Source: JAWOFN01 sp046497505 [NCBI: bacterium] | GTDB lineage: Bacteria; Blakebacterota; Blakebacteria; Blakebacterales | Direction: 5' to 3' | NCBI GenBank assembly: GCA_046497505.1 | Contig: JAWOFN010000029.1 | Location: 1-20,381, forward strand | DNA length: 20,381 nt | Shown: one piece after another, positions 1 to 6,490 of the stretch | Position numbering within the stretch: position 1 is the first letter of the stretch | Layout of the letters: each line of letters begins with the position of its first letter | Notes under the pieces: model-generated | Databases searched by the model: none | What the model was told of the DNA's origin: nothing | Seen by the model: only the letters and a program-made list of their open reading frames with translations | Translations under genes and position numbers: made by a program

Positions 1-2553
1 CGAGTTGTCGAGGTTGTCGTTCCACACGTAGTTGTCCGCGTCGGCCGCGTTCAGCGTGCCGATGTAGTCCCCGTAGCTGCCCGGCGTGGTGGTCCGGTAG
101 ATATGATACCGGGTGACCGAATCGCTGCACCCGCCGTCGTCTGGGCTCGCGTTCCACTCCACCCGGATCTCCCGGTTGCCCCCGCCGTAGGTGTCGTAGG
201 CCGCGGTGATCTCGGGGGCGCCGGGGCTTCCGTCGCTGAGCGCGTCGTCCTCGTTCGAGGGGTCGCTCTCCGAGGAACTGTCGCTGTCGTAGGCGGTGAC
301 ACGGTACCAGTAGACGTTCCCCACCACGGGCGCGTGCATTCCGTTCGTGGAGTCGTTGTCGACCCAGCTGTAGCTGGTCGCCCCGGTGGCGGTGAAGGTC
401 CTCATGAGGCTGTAGGTCCCGCCCTCTACCTTGCGGTAGAGCCGGTACTCGTCGGCGGTGTAGGCACCCGCCCCGTCATCGGGGGACCGGGCCCAGCTCA
501 CCTGGATGTCCCCGTCCGCGTCGCAGGGCACGTCCTCCGCCACCAGGTTCGTCGGGGCACCCACCGGCGGGTTGTCCCGGGGGGTCCCCTCCATGATGTT
601 CGAGGCCTCCGCGGAACCGCTGGTACGGACATGCACCTCGTACTCGTACGTGGTGCCGTTCACCAGACCGGCACCCCCGTTGTCGTCCTCGTAGGTGTAG
701 GTGGGCTGGAAGGCCACCGGCACGTTGTCGATCGCCGTCCAGGTGGTGCTGCCCTTCGGTCTCCGGTAGATCCGGTATTCGGTGGGGGCCGGGGAGCAGT
801 CCTCGCTGGCCGAACGGCGCCAGGTCAGGATGAGGGCGGTGCCGTCGTCGCCGGGCTTGTCGTCCACGGCGGTGAGACGGGGGGCGGAGAGCCCCTCGTC
901 GCTCCACACCGGGCCCCACTCGTTGCTGTTGGAACTGGCCACGCCCCCCTGGACGGCGCGGAGGATGTAGTAGTACGGCTGGTCGTCTTCGGGCGGGAGT
1001 CCGGCGGCGTTCGGGTCGTTGTCGTGGTACTCGTACGATGCCGCCCCGGTGGCCGCGACGGTGTCCACCAGGACCTTGGAGACCACGCTGGAATCCGCCG
1101 TCGTGCCGCGGTAGACCACATAAGAGCTCACGCCCGTACCGCTGCCGTCGTCCTGGGGACTCCGGCTGAAGAGGAGCGTGATGTCGGCACCCGCATCGCA
1201 GGGAGTGTCCCAGGCATCGGTGATGGTGGGGGGAGCCGGCCCGTTGGGAAGGCTCACGATGGGACCGATGACCTCGGAGGGGTTGGACTCCTGGGGTGCG
1301 CAGTCCCACGCGGCGAGGTAGTAGTAGTATCCCTCCCCGTCCACGGGAGCGTTGAAGTTGTCGATGTCCCCGTCGTCCACCATCACGTAGGTGGTGTCCA
1401 CGCCCAGGGCCTGCACGTTCCCCACCACCTCGTAATCGCCCGAACCCAGACGCCGGTAGACCGTGTAGTACACGACATCCGACTCACCGGAGTATTCATC
1501 CGGGGAGGAGTCCCACTCCAGGGTGATGCTCCCTCCCCGGTCGTAGGGGGTGTCGTATCCCACCGGGTTGAGGGGACTGGCGGGGGGGTCGCCGCAGAGC
1601 ACCAGGCCCATGGGGTTGATCCCCACGTTACGGGCCCGTACACGGCTGCGCAGGTTGTAGGAGCGGTAGTGGTTCGGCGCCCCCGCCGCGCTGCCGATCC
1701 CGACGTGGTCCCGGTCGGGGCGGCTCGTCTCCACGTTGATGTTCACATCCACCTGGCGGATGTCGGGGAGGTCGGCTCGGGGGACCGGGGTCAGGGCCGT
1801 GATCTCCGAGGGGCTCAGGCGGCCGTTGCCGTCGGAATCCCCCCACAGACTGAGGGAGTCGGAGCTGGCGAAGGTGCCCCAATAGGAGAAGAGGGGCTGG
1901 GGCTGTTCTCCGTTCGGGAAGGCATCAGGTCCCCGCACGTTGTAGGCCAGGATGGAGGGCGGGTTCCCGTTGACCTCCTTGGTGAGGGTGTAGACATGCG
2001 GGTTGGGGGTGCCCTCCTGCCGGTCAGCGGAGGTGATCTGCCCGTCGTAGGTGCGGTCGAGGGTCAGGCGGATCGTCTCCGATTCGTTCAGGTACCGGTC
2101 GAGGAAAGTGGGCAGGTTCTCGTTCTGCGGGGCGGTGTCCCAGTCCCCCGGTTGGTACATCGAGCCGTCGCTCAGGGGTACCGCCGAGTCCCTGTGCATG
2201 GATACGAACTGGTCGGAGAGGTTCGCGTTGAAGACCATCTGGTAGGGGGCCGCATCGAGCCAGATCGGCTGGCGGTTGAACTGGTCCACGAAATAGCCCG
2301 CCTGGCGGATATCCTGGCTCAGGGCGTTCAGACCGACCCGGGCGTTCTGCTGGATCTCCACCACATCCTGTTCCACGGTGTTGACCCGGGTCTGGGTCTG
2401 GAACACCACGATCATGGCGGAGAACATCAGCGAACTCAGCACCAGGGCGATGAGGAGCTCGATGAGCGTGAAGCCCGCGGAACCCGTCCGCGGACGGGTC
2501 CCCGCCCCGCGCCTGGAGTTCAGCCCCGGCTGGACCGGAGGATGTGACCGCAT
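1..2553 (-). CDS. pilW: PilW-like minor pilin fused to fibronectin-III-like array (3' end cut by window edge)
   Basis: The frame stays open from an ATG at 2553 to base 1 (851 codons seen), so the C-terminus is missing. The start is preceded by a purine-rich GAGGGGG about 7 bases upstream and lies 17 bases after the pilV stop. Residues 1-27 form a basic leader ending in Gly27; Phe28 and Glu32 (GFTLIELL) give the prepilin peptidase site and the Glu5 needed for pilus assembly. A hydrophobic helix and a PilW-like region follow (QQNARVGLNALSQDIRQAGY), as in type IV minor pilins. Residues 239-250 form a canonical EF-hand loop (DSDGNGRLSPSE). From about residue 315 there are five FN3-like units of roughly 100-115 residues with the recurring pattern W-x-x-SPDD ... 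Y-x-IYR; the fifth is cut. Cysteines lie at 320, 418, 452, 586, 677 and 809. Classical PilW is about 250-400 residues, so this is an extended fusion. Role inferred: minor pilin with adhesive or structural domains. Confidence 0.88.
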   Translation of the reverse strand, partial: MRSHPPVQPGLNSRRGAGTRPRTGSAGFTLIELLIALVLSSLMFSAMIVVFQTQTRVNTVEQDVVEIQQNARVGLNALSQDIRQAGYFVDQFNRQPIWLDAAPYQMVFNANLSDQFVSMHRDSAVPLSDGSMYQPGDWDTAPQNENLPTFLDRYLNESETIRLTLDRTYDGQITSADRQEGTPNPHVYTLTKEVNGNPPSILAYNVRGPDAFPNGEQPQPLFSYWGTFASSDSLSLWGDSDGNGRLSPSEITALTPVPRADLPDIRQVDVNINVETSRPDRDHVGIGSAAGAPNHYRSYNLRSRVRARNVGINPMGLVLCGDPPASPLNPVGYDTPYDRGGSITLEWDSSPDEYSGESDVVYYTVYRRLGSGDYEVVGNVQALGVDTTYVMVDDGDIDNFNAPVDGEGYYYYLAAWDCAPQESNPSEVIGPIVSLPNGPAPPTITDAWDTPCDAGADITLLFSRSPQDDGSGTGVSSYVVYRGTTADSSVVSKVLVDTVAATGAASYEYHDNDPNAAGLPPEDDQPYYYILRAVQGGVASSNSNEWGPVWSDEGLSAPRLTAVDDKPGDDGTALILTWRRSASEDCSPAPTEYRIYRRPKGSTTWTAIDNVPVAFQPTYTYEDDNGGAGLVNGTTYEYEVHVRTSGSAEASNIMEGTPRDNPPVGAPTNLVAEDVPCDADGDIQVSWARSPDDGAGAYTADEYRLYRKVEGGTYSLMRTFTATGATSYSWVDNDSTNGMHAPVVGNVYWYRVTAYDSDSSSESDPSNEDDALSDGSPGAPEITAAYDTYGGGNREIRVEWNASPDDGGCSDSVTRYHIYRTTTPGSYGDYIGTLNAADADNYVWNDNLDNS

Positions 2554-2570
2554 GAGCGTTCCCCCTCAGC

Positions 2571-3074
2571 TTAGAAGCGGGATTGCCGGCCGAAGAGCGT
2601 GACGTTGTGGTTCTGACCGCGTATGCCGGTCCATGTGACCGTCACGGTCACGCTCTTGAGCAGGCTCTGACCCAGCACGTTCATGCTGTCCACGATGGTC
2701 ACCGACCTCGCGAACTTGCGGTAGCGCGGGTCACCCGCACGTATGGTCCCCTGGGCTTCGTCCGGAAAATTGGCCTCGGTGATCTGGTCGTACCTCGGAT
2801 GATGGAGTATCCGCTCCAGACGATCCTCGGCCAGGGCCGTGGCCAGGGACATATCCTGCGCCCACCTGTTCCCCTGGAACACGGCCAGCATGACGGGCGC
2901 CAGACCCATGATCCCCACGCTGAGCAGGACCATGGTCATGACGACCTCCACCAGCGTGAAACCCTGTTCCCCCCCGAGGGGGAGGCGGGATCTCCGCCGG
3001 CACAGCCGGGTCCGGTGCACCCTTCCGGACCCGATTGCCGTTACTCCATCCCTGGGCGGGTCCCCTACTTCCAT
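2571..3074 (-). CDS. pilV: PilV-like type IV minor pilin
   Basis: This 167-residue protein has a class III prepilin signature, GEQG/FTLVEVV, with Gly38 as the expected cleavage residue and Glu43 as the mature Glu5. A hydrophobic helix follows (MTMVLLSVGIMGLAPVMLAVF), as in PilV/GspI-type pseudopilins. Then comes a helical stretch (MSLATALAEDRLERI) typical of PilV, and a beta-rich C-terminal region containing VTVTVTWTG. The leader is long (38 residues) and very basic. The ATG at 3074 is supported by GGGAG about 7 bases upstream, and it overlaps the end of the preceding pilin gene by 10 bases, which implies translational coupling. It lies between the FimT-like and PilW-like genes, the usual minor-pilin order. 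PilV-like proteins act in the inner membrane and periplasm in priming pilus assembly. A GspI-like pseudopilin of a type II secretion system is the main alternative. Confidence 0.87.
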   Translation of the reverse strand: MEVGDPPRDGVTAIGSGRVHRTRLCRRRSRLPLGGEQGFTLVEVVMTMVLLSVGIMGLAPVMLAVFQGNRWAQDMSLATALAEDRLERILHHPRYDQITEANFPDEAQGTIRAGDPRYRKFARSVTIVDSMNVLGQSLLKSVTVTVTWTGIRGQNHNVTLFGRQSRF

Positions 3075-3721
3075 AGCGGGCTCCCCCCTGGATTGTGTTC
3101 GAACACGCGCGCCGCGCCGGTGGGCCGGTAGAGCAGGATGGCCCGCTGGCCCGTGGCGTCGCCCGTACGCAGTCGGTCGGAGAGCTGGAGCATGACGGCT
3201 CCGGTCTCACGCGCGCTCCCGTTGGGATAGAATACGATGACCGGAGGGGAGCCAGCGAACGAAATCGCATTGCTCACCGTGATGTTGTTGGGCAGTCCGC
3301 TGGAGACCACCATCCCGAACACCACGCCCGCCGGCAGCTCGAAGGGCCCGTACACCCGCTCTCCAGGGTCGGGCCGAAGATTGTTGCGGTTCTCTTCCAG
3401 GTAGTCGGGACTGGTCGCCAGACCGCCCCCACCCCCGTCGTCGCTGAACACCACGTAACTCCTGGCCGCACGGTTGAACATGACGACCCACTGGTTCCGC
3501 TCGCTGACGGCCCGCATGCGGCAGAACCGCAGGTTGGTGATGAGATCCCGGGTAGCGGCGTTGAGCTTCTGTTCCTGCATGAACCCCCGGAAGGTCGGGA
3601 CCGTCACGCTCCCGAGGATGCCGATGATCACCACTACCATGAGCAGTTCGATCAGGGTGAACCCCGCCGCAGCCGAGACGGCGGCACGGGACCCGCCATA
3701 TGTCCTCTGCAGTGTGCGCAT
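3065..3721 (-). CDS. fimT: GspH/FimT-like type IV minor pilin
   Basis: This 218-residue protein has a prepilin signature, AAAG/FTLIELLMVVVIIGILGSV, with cleavage expected after Gly20 and Glu25 as mature Glu5. The following region (MQEQKLNAATRDLITNLRFCRMRAVSERNQWVV; residues about 50-80) is characteristic of the GspH/FimT family, in which an N-terminal helix is followed by a beta-rich domain. A glycine run (DDGGGGG) lies in the middle of the globular domain, and the C-terminus is beta-rich. I chose the ATG at 3721; an ATG at 3727 in the same frame would overlap the stop of the prepilin peptidase gene and has a worse-placed ribosome site. The gene follows pilD almost without gap and overlaps pilV. 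It probably takes part in initiating or decorating the pilus; fimU or gspH are alternative names. Confidence 0.86.
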   Translation of the reverse strand: MRTLQRTYGGSRAAVSAAAGFTLIELLMVVVIIGILGSVTVPTFRGFMQEQKLNAATRDLITNLRFCRMRAVSERNQWVVMFNRAARSYVVFSDDGGGGGLATSPDYLEENRNNLRPDPGERVYGPFELPAGVVFGMVVSSGLPNNITVSNAISFAGSPPVIVFYPNGSARETGAVMLQLSDRLRTGDATGQRAILLYRPTGAARVFEHNPGGSPLWK

Positions 3722-3726
3722 CCCCA

Positions 3727-4506
3727 TCACCCCAGGAATCCCGTGTACCAGTTCCATATGCTGGGCCCCGCCACCAGGGCCAGGATGGCTCCGGCGGCCA
3801 GGAACGGTCCGAAGGGCACCGTCTTCTCCCGACCCCCCGCAACCATGTAGACCGTCCCGATCACTGCGCCCAGCAGGAACGCTGCGAAGAGTGCCACGAT
3901 CAGGAGCCTCCATCCCAGCCACGCCCCCAGGGCGGCGGCGAGTTTGATGTCCCCCCCGCCCATGGTGGGCTGCCGGTAGACCCGGTCACCGACCTCGGCG
4001 ACGAGGTACATCCCCCCGCCTCCGGCCAGCATCCCGGTCACCGAACGCAGCGGGCTCAGCCCCCCCGCCGGAAGTGACGAGGCCAGCCCGATTGCCAGCA
4101 GGGGGAGCGTCACCGCGTCCGGCAGCAACCGGTGCTCCAGGTCGATCCCGGTCCCGATGACCAGGGCCGTCACGAAGGCCGCCTGCATGAGGAAGGCCCC
4201 CGCCTCGCCCCCCGCGTTGAACCAGAGGACCGTGAAGAGCAGGGCCGTGATCAGTTCCACCGCCGCGTAGCGGGGGCTGATCCGCTCCCCGCATTCCCGG
4301 CACCGCCCCCGCAGCCAAACATAGCTCAGGATCGGGATATTATCCTGCCACCGGATGGGCTCCCGGCAATGCGGGCAGTGGGAGGGGGGATGGAGGATCG
4401 ACTCGCCGCGGGGGAGCCGGTGGATACAGACGTTGGCGAAGCTGCCCACCACCGCTCCCAGCACGAAGGCGATCCAGGGCCCCAGGACCTGCACTGTCTC
4501 GTTCAT
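3727..4506 (-). CDS. pilD: Prepilin peptidase / N-methyltransferase (A24 family)
   Basis: This 259-residue inner-membrane aspartic protease cleaves the short basic leaders of the type IV prepilins and, in this family, methylates the new N-terminus. It has the bacterial-type cytoplasmic domain with a four-cysteine zinc motif: Cys44 and Cys47 (CPHC), Cys69 and Cys72 (CREC). The catalytic aspartates are Asp122 in TGIDLEHRLLPD and Asp186 in GGGDIKL, 64 residues apart, the same spacing as in the well-studied TcpJ enzyme. Several hydrophobic segments follow, and its length fits the family. The ATG at 4506 has GGGAG about 8 bases upstream. It opens the pilD-fimT-pilV-pilW run, just downstream of pilA and its terminator, and its substrates are presumably the four pilins encoded here. 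No clear promoter of its own was seen between 4507 and 4583. Confidence 0.95.
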   Translation of the reverse strand: MNETVQVLGPWIAFVLGAVVGSFANVCIHRLPRGESILHPPSHCPHCREPIRWQDNIPILSYVWLRGRCRECGERISPRYAAVELITALLFTVLWFNAGGEAGAFLMQAAFVTALVIGTGIDLEHRLLPDAVTLPLLAIGLASSLPAGGLSPLRSVTGMLAGGGGMYLVAEVGDRVYRQPTMGGGDIKLAAALGAWLGWRLLIVALFAAFLLGAVIGTVYMVAGGREKTVPFGPFLAAGAILALVAGPSIWNWYTGFLG

Positions 4507-4583
4507 CCCATGGCTCCCGGCCCTGCTGGGTGAACCCCTGCACCGGGGTCACCGGGGAGGCCCTCCCCCCCCGGATACAGAGA

Positions 4584-4620
4584 GAGCACCGGGCCGGCAC
4601 TCCGGCCCGGCCCGGTGCTC
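4584..4620 (-). terminator. Strong hairpin terminator after pilA
   Basis: Two perfectly complementary 14-base arms (plus-strand GAGCACCGGGCCGG at 4584-4597 and CCGGCCCGGTGCTC at 4607-4620) flank a 9-base loop, 28 bases after the pilA stop. On the minus strand the stem is followed by TCTCTGTATCC, a weak pyrimidine tract, and the plus-strand side is followed by TTCTG. It probably sets pilA apart as its own abundant transcript, with partial read-through or a separate promoter feeding pilD. Confidence 0.75.
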
Positions 4621-4648
4621 TTCTGTCATGTCGCGCTGCGGTACCGGC

Positions 4649-5056
4649 TTACGGGTTCTCGACGGTGACCGTCGGGGTCACTGCGATCTTCGTCCGGTTC
4701 CGGTCCTTCGCCACAGCCACCAGGACGAACGTGTCCGCCGTCGCGCTCTCGTAGCTGTCGAAGGTCCACGAGGCGTCGGTGGCGTTCGAGATCTGAACGT
4801 AAGGGGCGATCGCCTCGTACAGGTCGGTGTAGGTGGTGATATCACCGGTGGGCGGGTAGGCGCTCGTGTCGTTCTCGGCCTGGTACATACCCAGACCCTG
4901 CTTCACGTTCGCCAGTTCCGCCTTGGCGGCGCCGATCTTGGCCTTGTCGGAGACACCCTGGAACCGCGGGATGGCCACGGCGGCCAGGATGCCGATGATC
5001 ACGATCACGATCAGCAGCTCGATGAGGGTGAAACCCTGTTCGTTTCGCTTCAGCAC
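4649..5056 (-). CDS. pilA: Major type IV pilin PilA
   Basis: The 135-residue precursor begins MLKRNEQG/FTLIELL, a classic short type IVa leader of 8 residues ending in Gly8, with Phe9 as the methylated N-terminus and Glu13 as the Glu5 of the mature pilin. The hydrophobic alpha-1 helix continues as LIVIVIIGILAAVAIPRF, followed by the family-typical amphipathic stretch (KAKIGAAKAELANVKQGLGMY) and a small beta domain. The mature protein has no cysteine, so there is no disulfide D-loop. Start choice: the GTG at 5056 has GGAGGT exactly 6 bases upstream and yields the short canonical leader. An upstream in-frame ATG at 5107 would add 17 residues, lacks a ribosome site and would lie about one base from the predicted sigma-54 transcription start. 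The gene stands alone between a sigma-54 promoter and a strong terminator, as expected for a major pilin. A GspG-like pseudopilin is less likely because gsp genes are absent here. Confidence 0.9.
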   Translation of the reverse strand: MLKRNEQGFTLIELLIVIVIIGILAAVAIPRFQGVSDKAKIGAAKAELANVKQGLGMYQAENDTSAYPPTGDITTYTDLYEAIAPYVQISNATDASWTFDSYESATADTFVLVAVAKDRNRTKIAVTPTVTVENP

Positions 5057-5062
5057 GTCGTT

Positions 5063-5068
5063 ACCTCC
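5063..5068 (-). promoter_or_regulatory. Ribosome binding site deciding the pilA start
   Basis: Minus-strand GGAGGT sits 6 bases before the GTG at 5056 and is the only good Shine-Dalgarno match in the pilA leader. It argues for GTG initiation and an 8-residue pilin leader rather than for the ATG at 5107. Confidence 0.8.
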
Positions 5069-5118
5069 GGATGGGTTGCTCCAGGATGATCTGCTCTGCT
5101 GTTCCATGTATATATATG

Positions 5119-5134
5119 TGCATATTCCGTGCCA
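5119..5134 (-). promoter_or_regulatory. Sigma-54 (-24/-12) promoter of pilA
   Basis: The minus strand reads TGGCACGGAATATGCA, matching the sigma-54 consensus TGGCACGNNNNTTGCW at every defined position except A for the first T of the -12 element. The GG and GC dinucleotides have the required spacing. The predicted transcription start is near 5108, giving a leader of about 52 bases before the GTG of pilA. An alternating AT tract (ATATATATA) covers the region expected to melt. In Pseudomonas and Myxococcus, pilA is transcribed by sigma-54 with the PilS/PilR pair, so the site fits its gene. No PilR or rpoN gene is visible in this window. Confidence 0.82.
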
Positions 5135-5136
5135 AC

Positions 5137-5161
5137 GCTCCGTCCCCTCCGGCGACGGAGC
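5137..5161 (-). terminator. Hairpin between tonB and pilA promoter
   Basis: Arms GCTCCGTC (5137-5144) and GACGGAGC (5154-5161) are perfect 8-base complements around a 9-base loop. They lie directly upstream of the pilA -24 box and 145 bases beyond the tonB stop. It could end transcription from the tonB operon or be an activator site; there is no T-tract. Confidence 0.35.
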
Positions 5162-5204
5162 TGTTAACTCTCTACCCCGAAACGACTTAGGAGGGTCCGT
5201 CCTG

Positions 5205-5221
5205 TCCGGATACGATCCGGA
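5205..5221. promoter_or_regulatory. Palindrome in pilA upstream region
   Basis: TCCGGAT-ACG-ATCCGGA is a perfect 7-base inverted repeat with a 3-base centre, about 100 bases upstream of the predicted pilA transcription start. That is a usual distance for a sigma-54 activator (enhancer) site. It could equally be a small RNA hairpin in the tonB 3' region. Confidence 0.35.
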
Positions 5222-5305
5222 GCAGGGCGAGGGAGACCCGGAAGGACCGACGGGAAGCCCTGCTGTCTTGCAGGATGCAACACATGCCTCGTCTTATGAG
5301 GGGCC

Positions 5306-6076
5306 CTACCTGATGCGGAATCGTATCGCGATGACGGCCTGCTGGTCCTGCTGGGGGGACTCGGGGGGGAGAGCCTTGAACCTCCACTGTCTCAGGGCGT
5401 CGATGGCCGCCTCCTCCAGGGTCGGGGAGCCCCTCTGCAGGGGCTGGATGGAGACCACCTCTCCGGCCGGTGTCACCGAGAAGCGGAACTGCAGTTCCAC
5501 GTCCCGGTCCAGTTCGTCCGGCACCTCGGGGAGCACGCTCCGGAGAAGGTCCCTGCTGCTCCCCACCCACTGGATCCGGAAGGGACGGTCGGAGGCGGGA
5601 CCGGAACCGGGCACGCCCTCGGCCGGGAGGAGCTTCTCCCCCGGCACCCCCTCCACTGCGGGGATCGCCTTCTGCCCTTCCGGGGAACCCGGCGTGGTGG
5701 TCCTGCGCTCCAGGCCCCTGCGGGCCGTGCTGTCCAGCATCGCGGAGGGCTGGACCCGCTCCGCTTCCGCGGGACGGCGTTCGGGGACGGGGATCACCTG
5801 TTCGGGGGGGAGCCGGTTCGGTATCCGTTCCGGGAGACGCACCGCGGAGGAGGCCTCCTCCCGCGCGGGCGCGGCGGCGGCCGGTGTCCCCAGCGGCTCG
5901 GGCTCGACCTCACCCGGGGCTGCCGGCGGAGCAGCCAGGAGCACCATCTCCGCGTAGTCCTGCTGGCGGCTCCGGGCGTCCACCCCCAGGAGGAGCAGGA
6001 GCAGGAAGAGCAGCACGTGGAACGCTGCCGACCCCAGCCAGCCCTGGATGCTGCGGTCGTGCAGGGAGAGCGTCAC
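5306..6076 (-). CDS. tonB: TonB-family energy transducer
   Basis: This 256-residue protein begins with a short cytoplasmic tail and one membrane helix (residues about 10-34, WLGSAAFHVLLFLLLLLLG). The helix contains Ser16 and His20, the S-x-x-x-H pair that TonB uses with ExbB/ExbD. A long proline/glutamate/arginine-rich spacer (about 35-170) can cross the periplasm. The last 65 residues match the TonB C-terminal domain (FSVTPAGEVVSIQPLQRGSP ... EEAAIDALRQWRFKALP), which binds outer-membrane receptors. The GTG start at 6076 overlaps the exbD stop by 4 bases (GTGA), showing translational coupling. It is the last gene of the TPR-barrel-exbB-exbD-tonB operon, so the neighbouring barrel is its probable partner. 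A TolA role is less likely because no Pal or TolB gene is adjacent. Confidence 0.9.
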   Translation of the reverse strand: MTLSLHDRSIQGWLGSAAFHVLLFLLLLLLGVDARSRQQDYAEMVLLAAPPAAPGEVEPEPLGTPAAAAPAREEASSAVRLPERIPNRLPPEQVIPVPERRPAEAERVQPSAMLDSTARRGLERRTTTPGSPEGQKAIPAVEGVPGEKLLPAEGVPGSGPASDRPFRIQWVGSSRDLLRSVLPEVPDELDRDVELQFRFSVTPAGEVVSIQPLQRGSPTLEEAAIDALRQWRFKALPPESPQQDQQAVIAIRFRIR

Positions 6077-6489
6077 GGCGTGCCCGGCTCCTCGGCGGGA
6101 CGGGTGGCCACCAGGAAACGGCCGCCTCCCACCCGCTTGGCGATGTCCATGACCTCCACGGCCCGCTTGAAGGGGACCCGCTCGTCCGCACGGAGGATGA
6201 TGTCCCGCTCCGCTCCGCCTGCGATGGCCTGCTGGAGCCGGGCCGGAAGTTCCACCAGGGAGACCGGCACGTCGTTAAGGTAGACCGCTCCGGAGGCCTG
6301 GATGGTCACGGTGAGGGTCTGCTGCTCCACCGTCTCGGCCACCTCCGCCTCAGGCAGGTCCACCTGGATCCCCGGCTGCAGGATGAAGGTGCTGCTCAGC
6401 AGGAAGAAAATGAGCAGGAGCAGCACGATGTCGGTGAGCCCGATGGCACTGAAGGATACACTGGGCTTGTTCTTCGGCTCGAGATCCAT
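6073..6489 (-). CDS. exbD: ExbD/TolR biopolymer transport protein
   Basis: This 138-residue protein has the standard ExbD/TolR layout. A short cytoplasmic N-terminus is followed by one membrane helix (GLTDIVLLLLIFFLLSSTF) with the essential proton-handling aspartate at residue 20. The periplasmic domain contains VDLPEAE and ends with the conserved pattern DIILRADERVPFKRAVEVMDIAKRVG, split by me between residues about 95 and 125. Together with ExbB it converts proton motive force into motion of TonB. The ATG at 6489 has GGAGG 6 bases upstream, inside the last codons of exbB, and only one base separates it from the exbB stop. TolR is the close paralogue; the tonB gene directly downstream favours ExbD. 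Confidence 0.93.
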   Translation of the reverse strand: MDLEPKNKPSVSFSAIGLTDIVLLLLIFFLLSSTFILQPGIQVDLPEAEVAETVEQQTLTVTIQASGAVYLNDVPVSLVELPARLQQAIAGGAERDIILRADERVPFKRAVEVMDIAKRVGGGRFLVATRPAEEPGTP

Positions 6490-6490
6490 G

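Noticed and set aside
103-2547. An 814-codon open frame on the plus strand opposite the PilW-like gene
   Set aside because: Its product is a low-complexity Val/Gly/His/Arg string with no domain, which is typical of the antisense of a high-GC gene. The minus-strand frame has clear pilin and FN3 sequence.
5057-5107. Upstream ATG (5107) as the pilA start
   Set aside because: It gives a 25-residue leader without a ribosome site and would lie next to the predicted transcription start. The GTG at 5056 has GGAGGT at ideal spacing and a canonical 8-residue leader.
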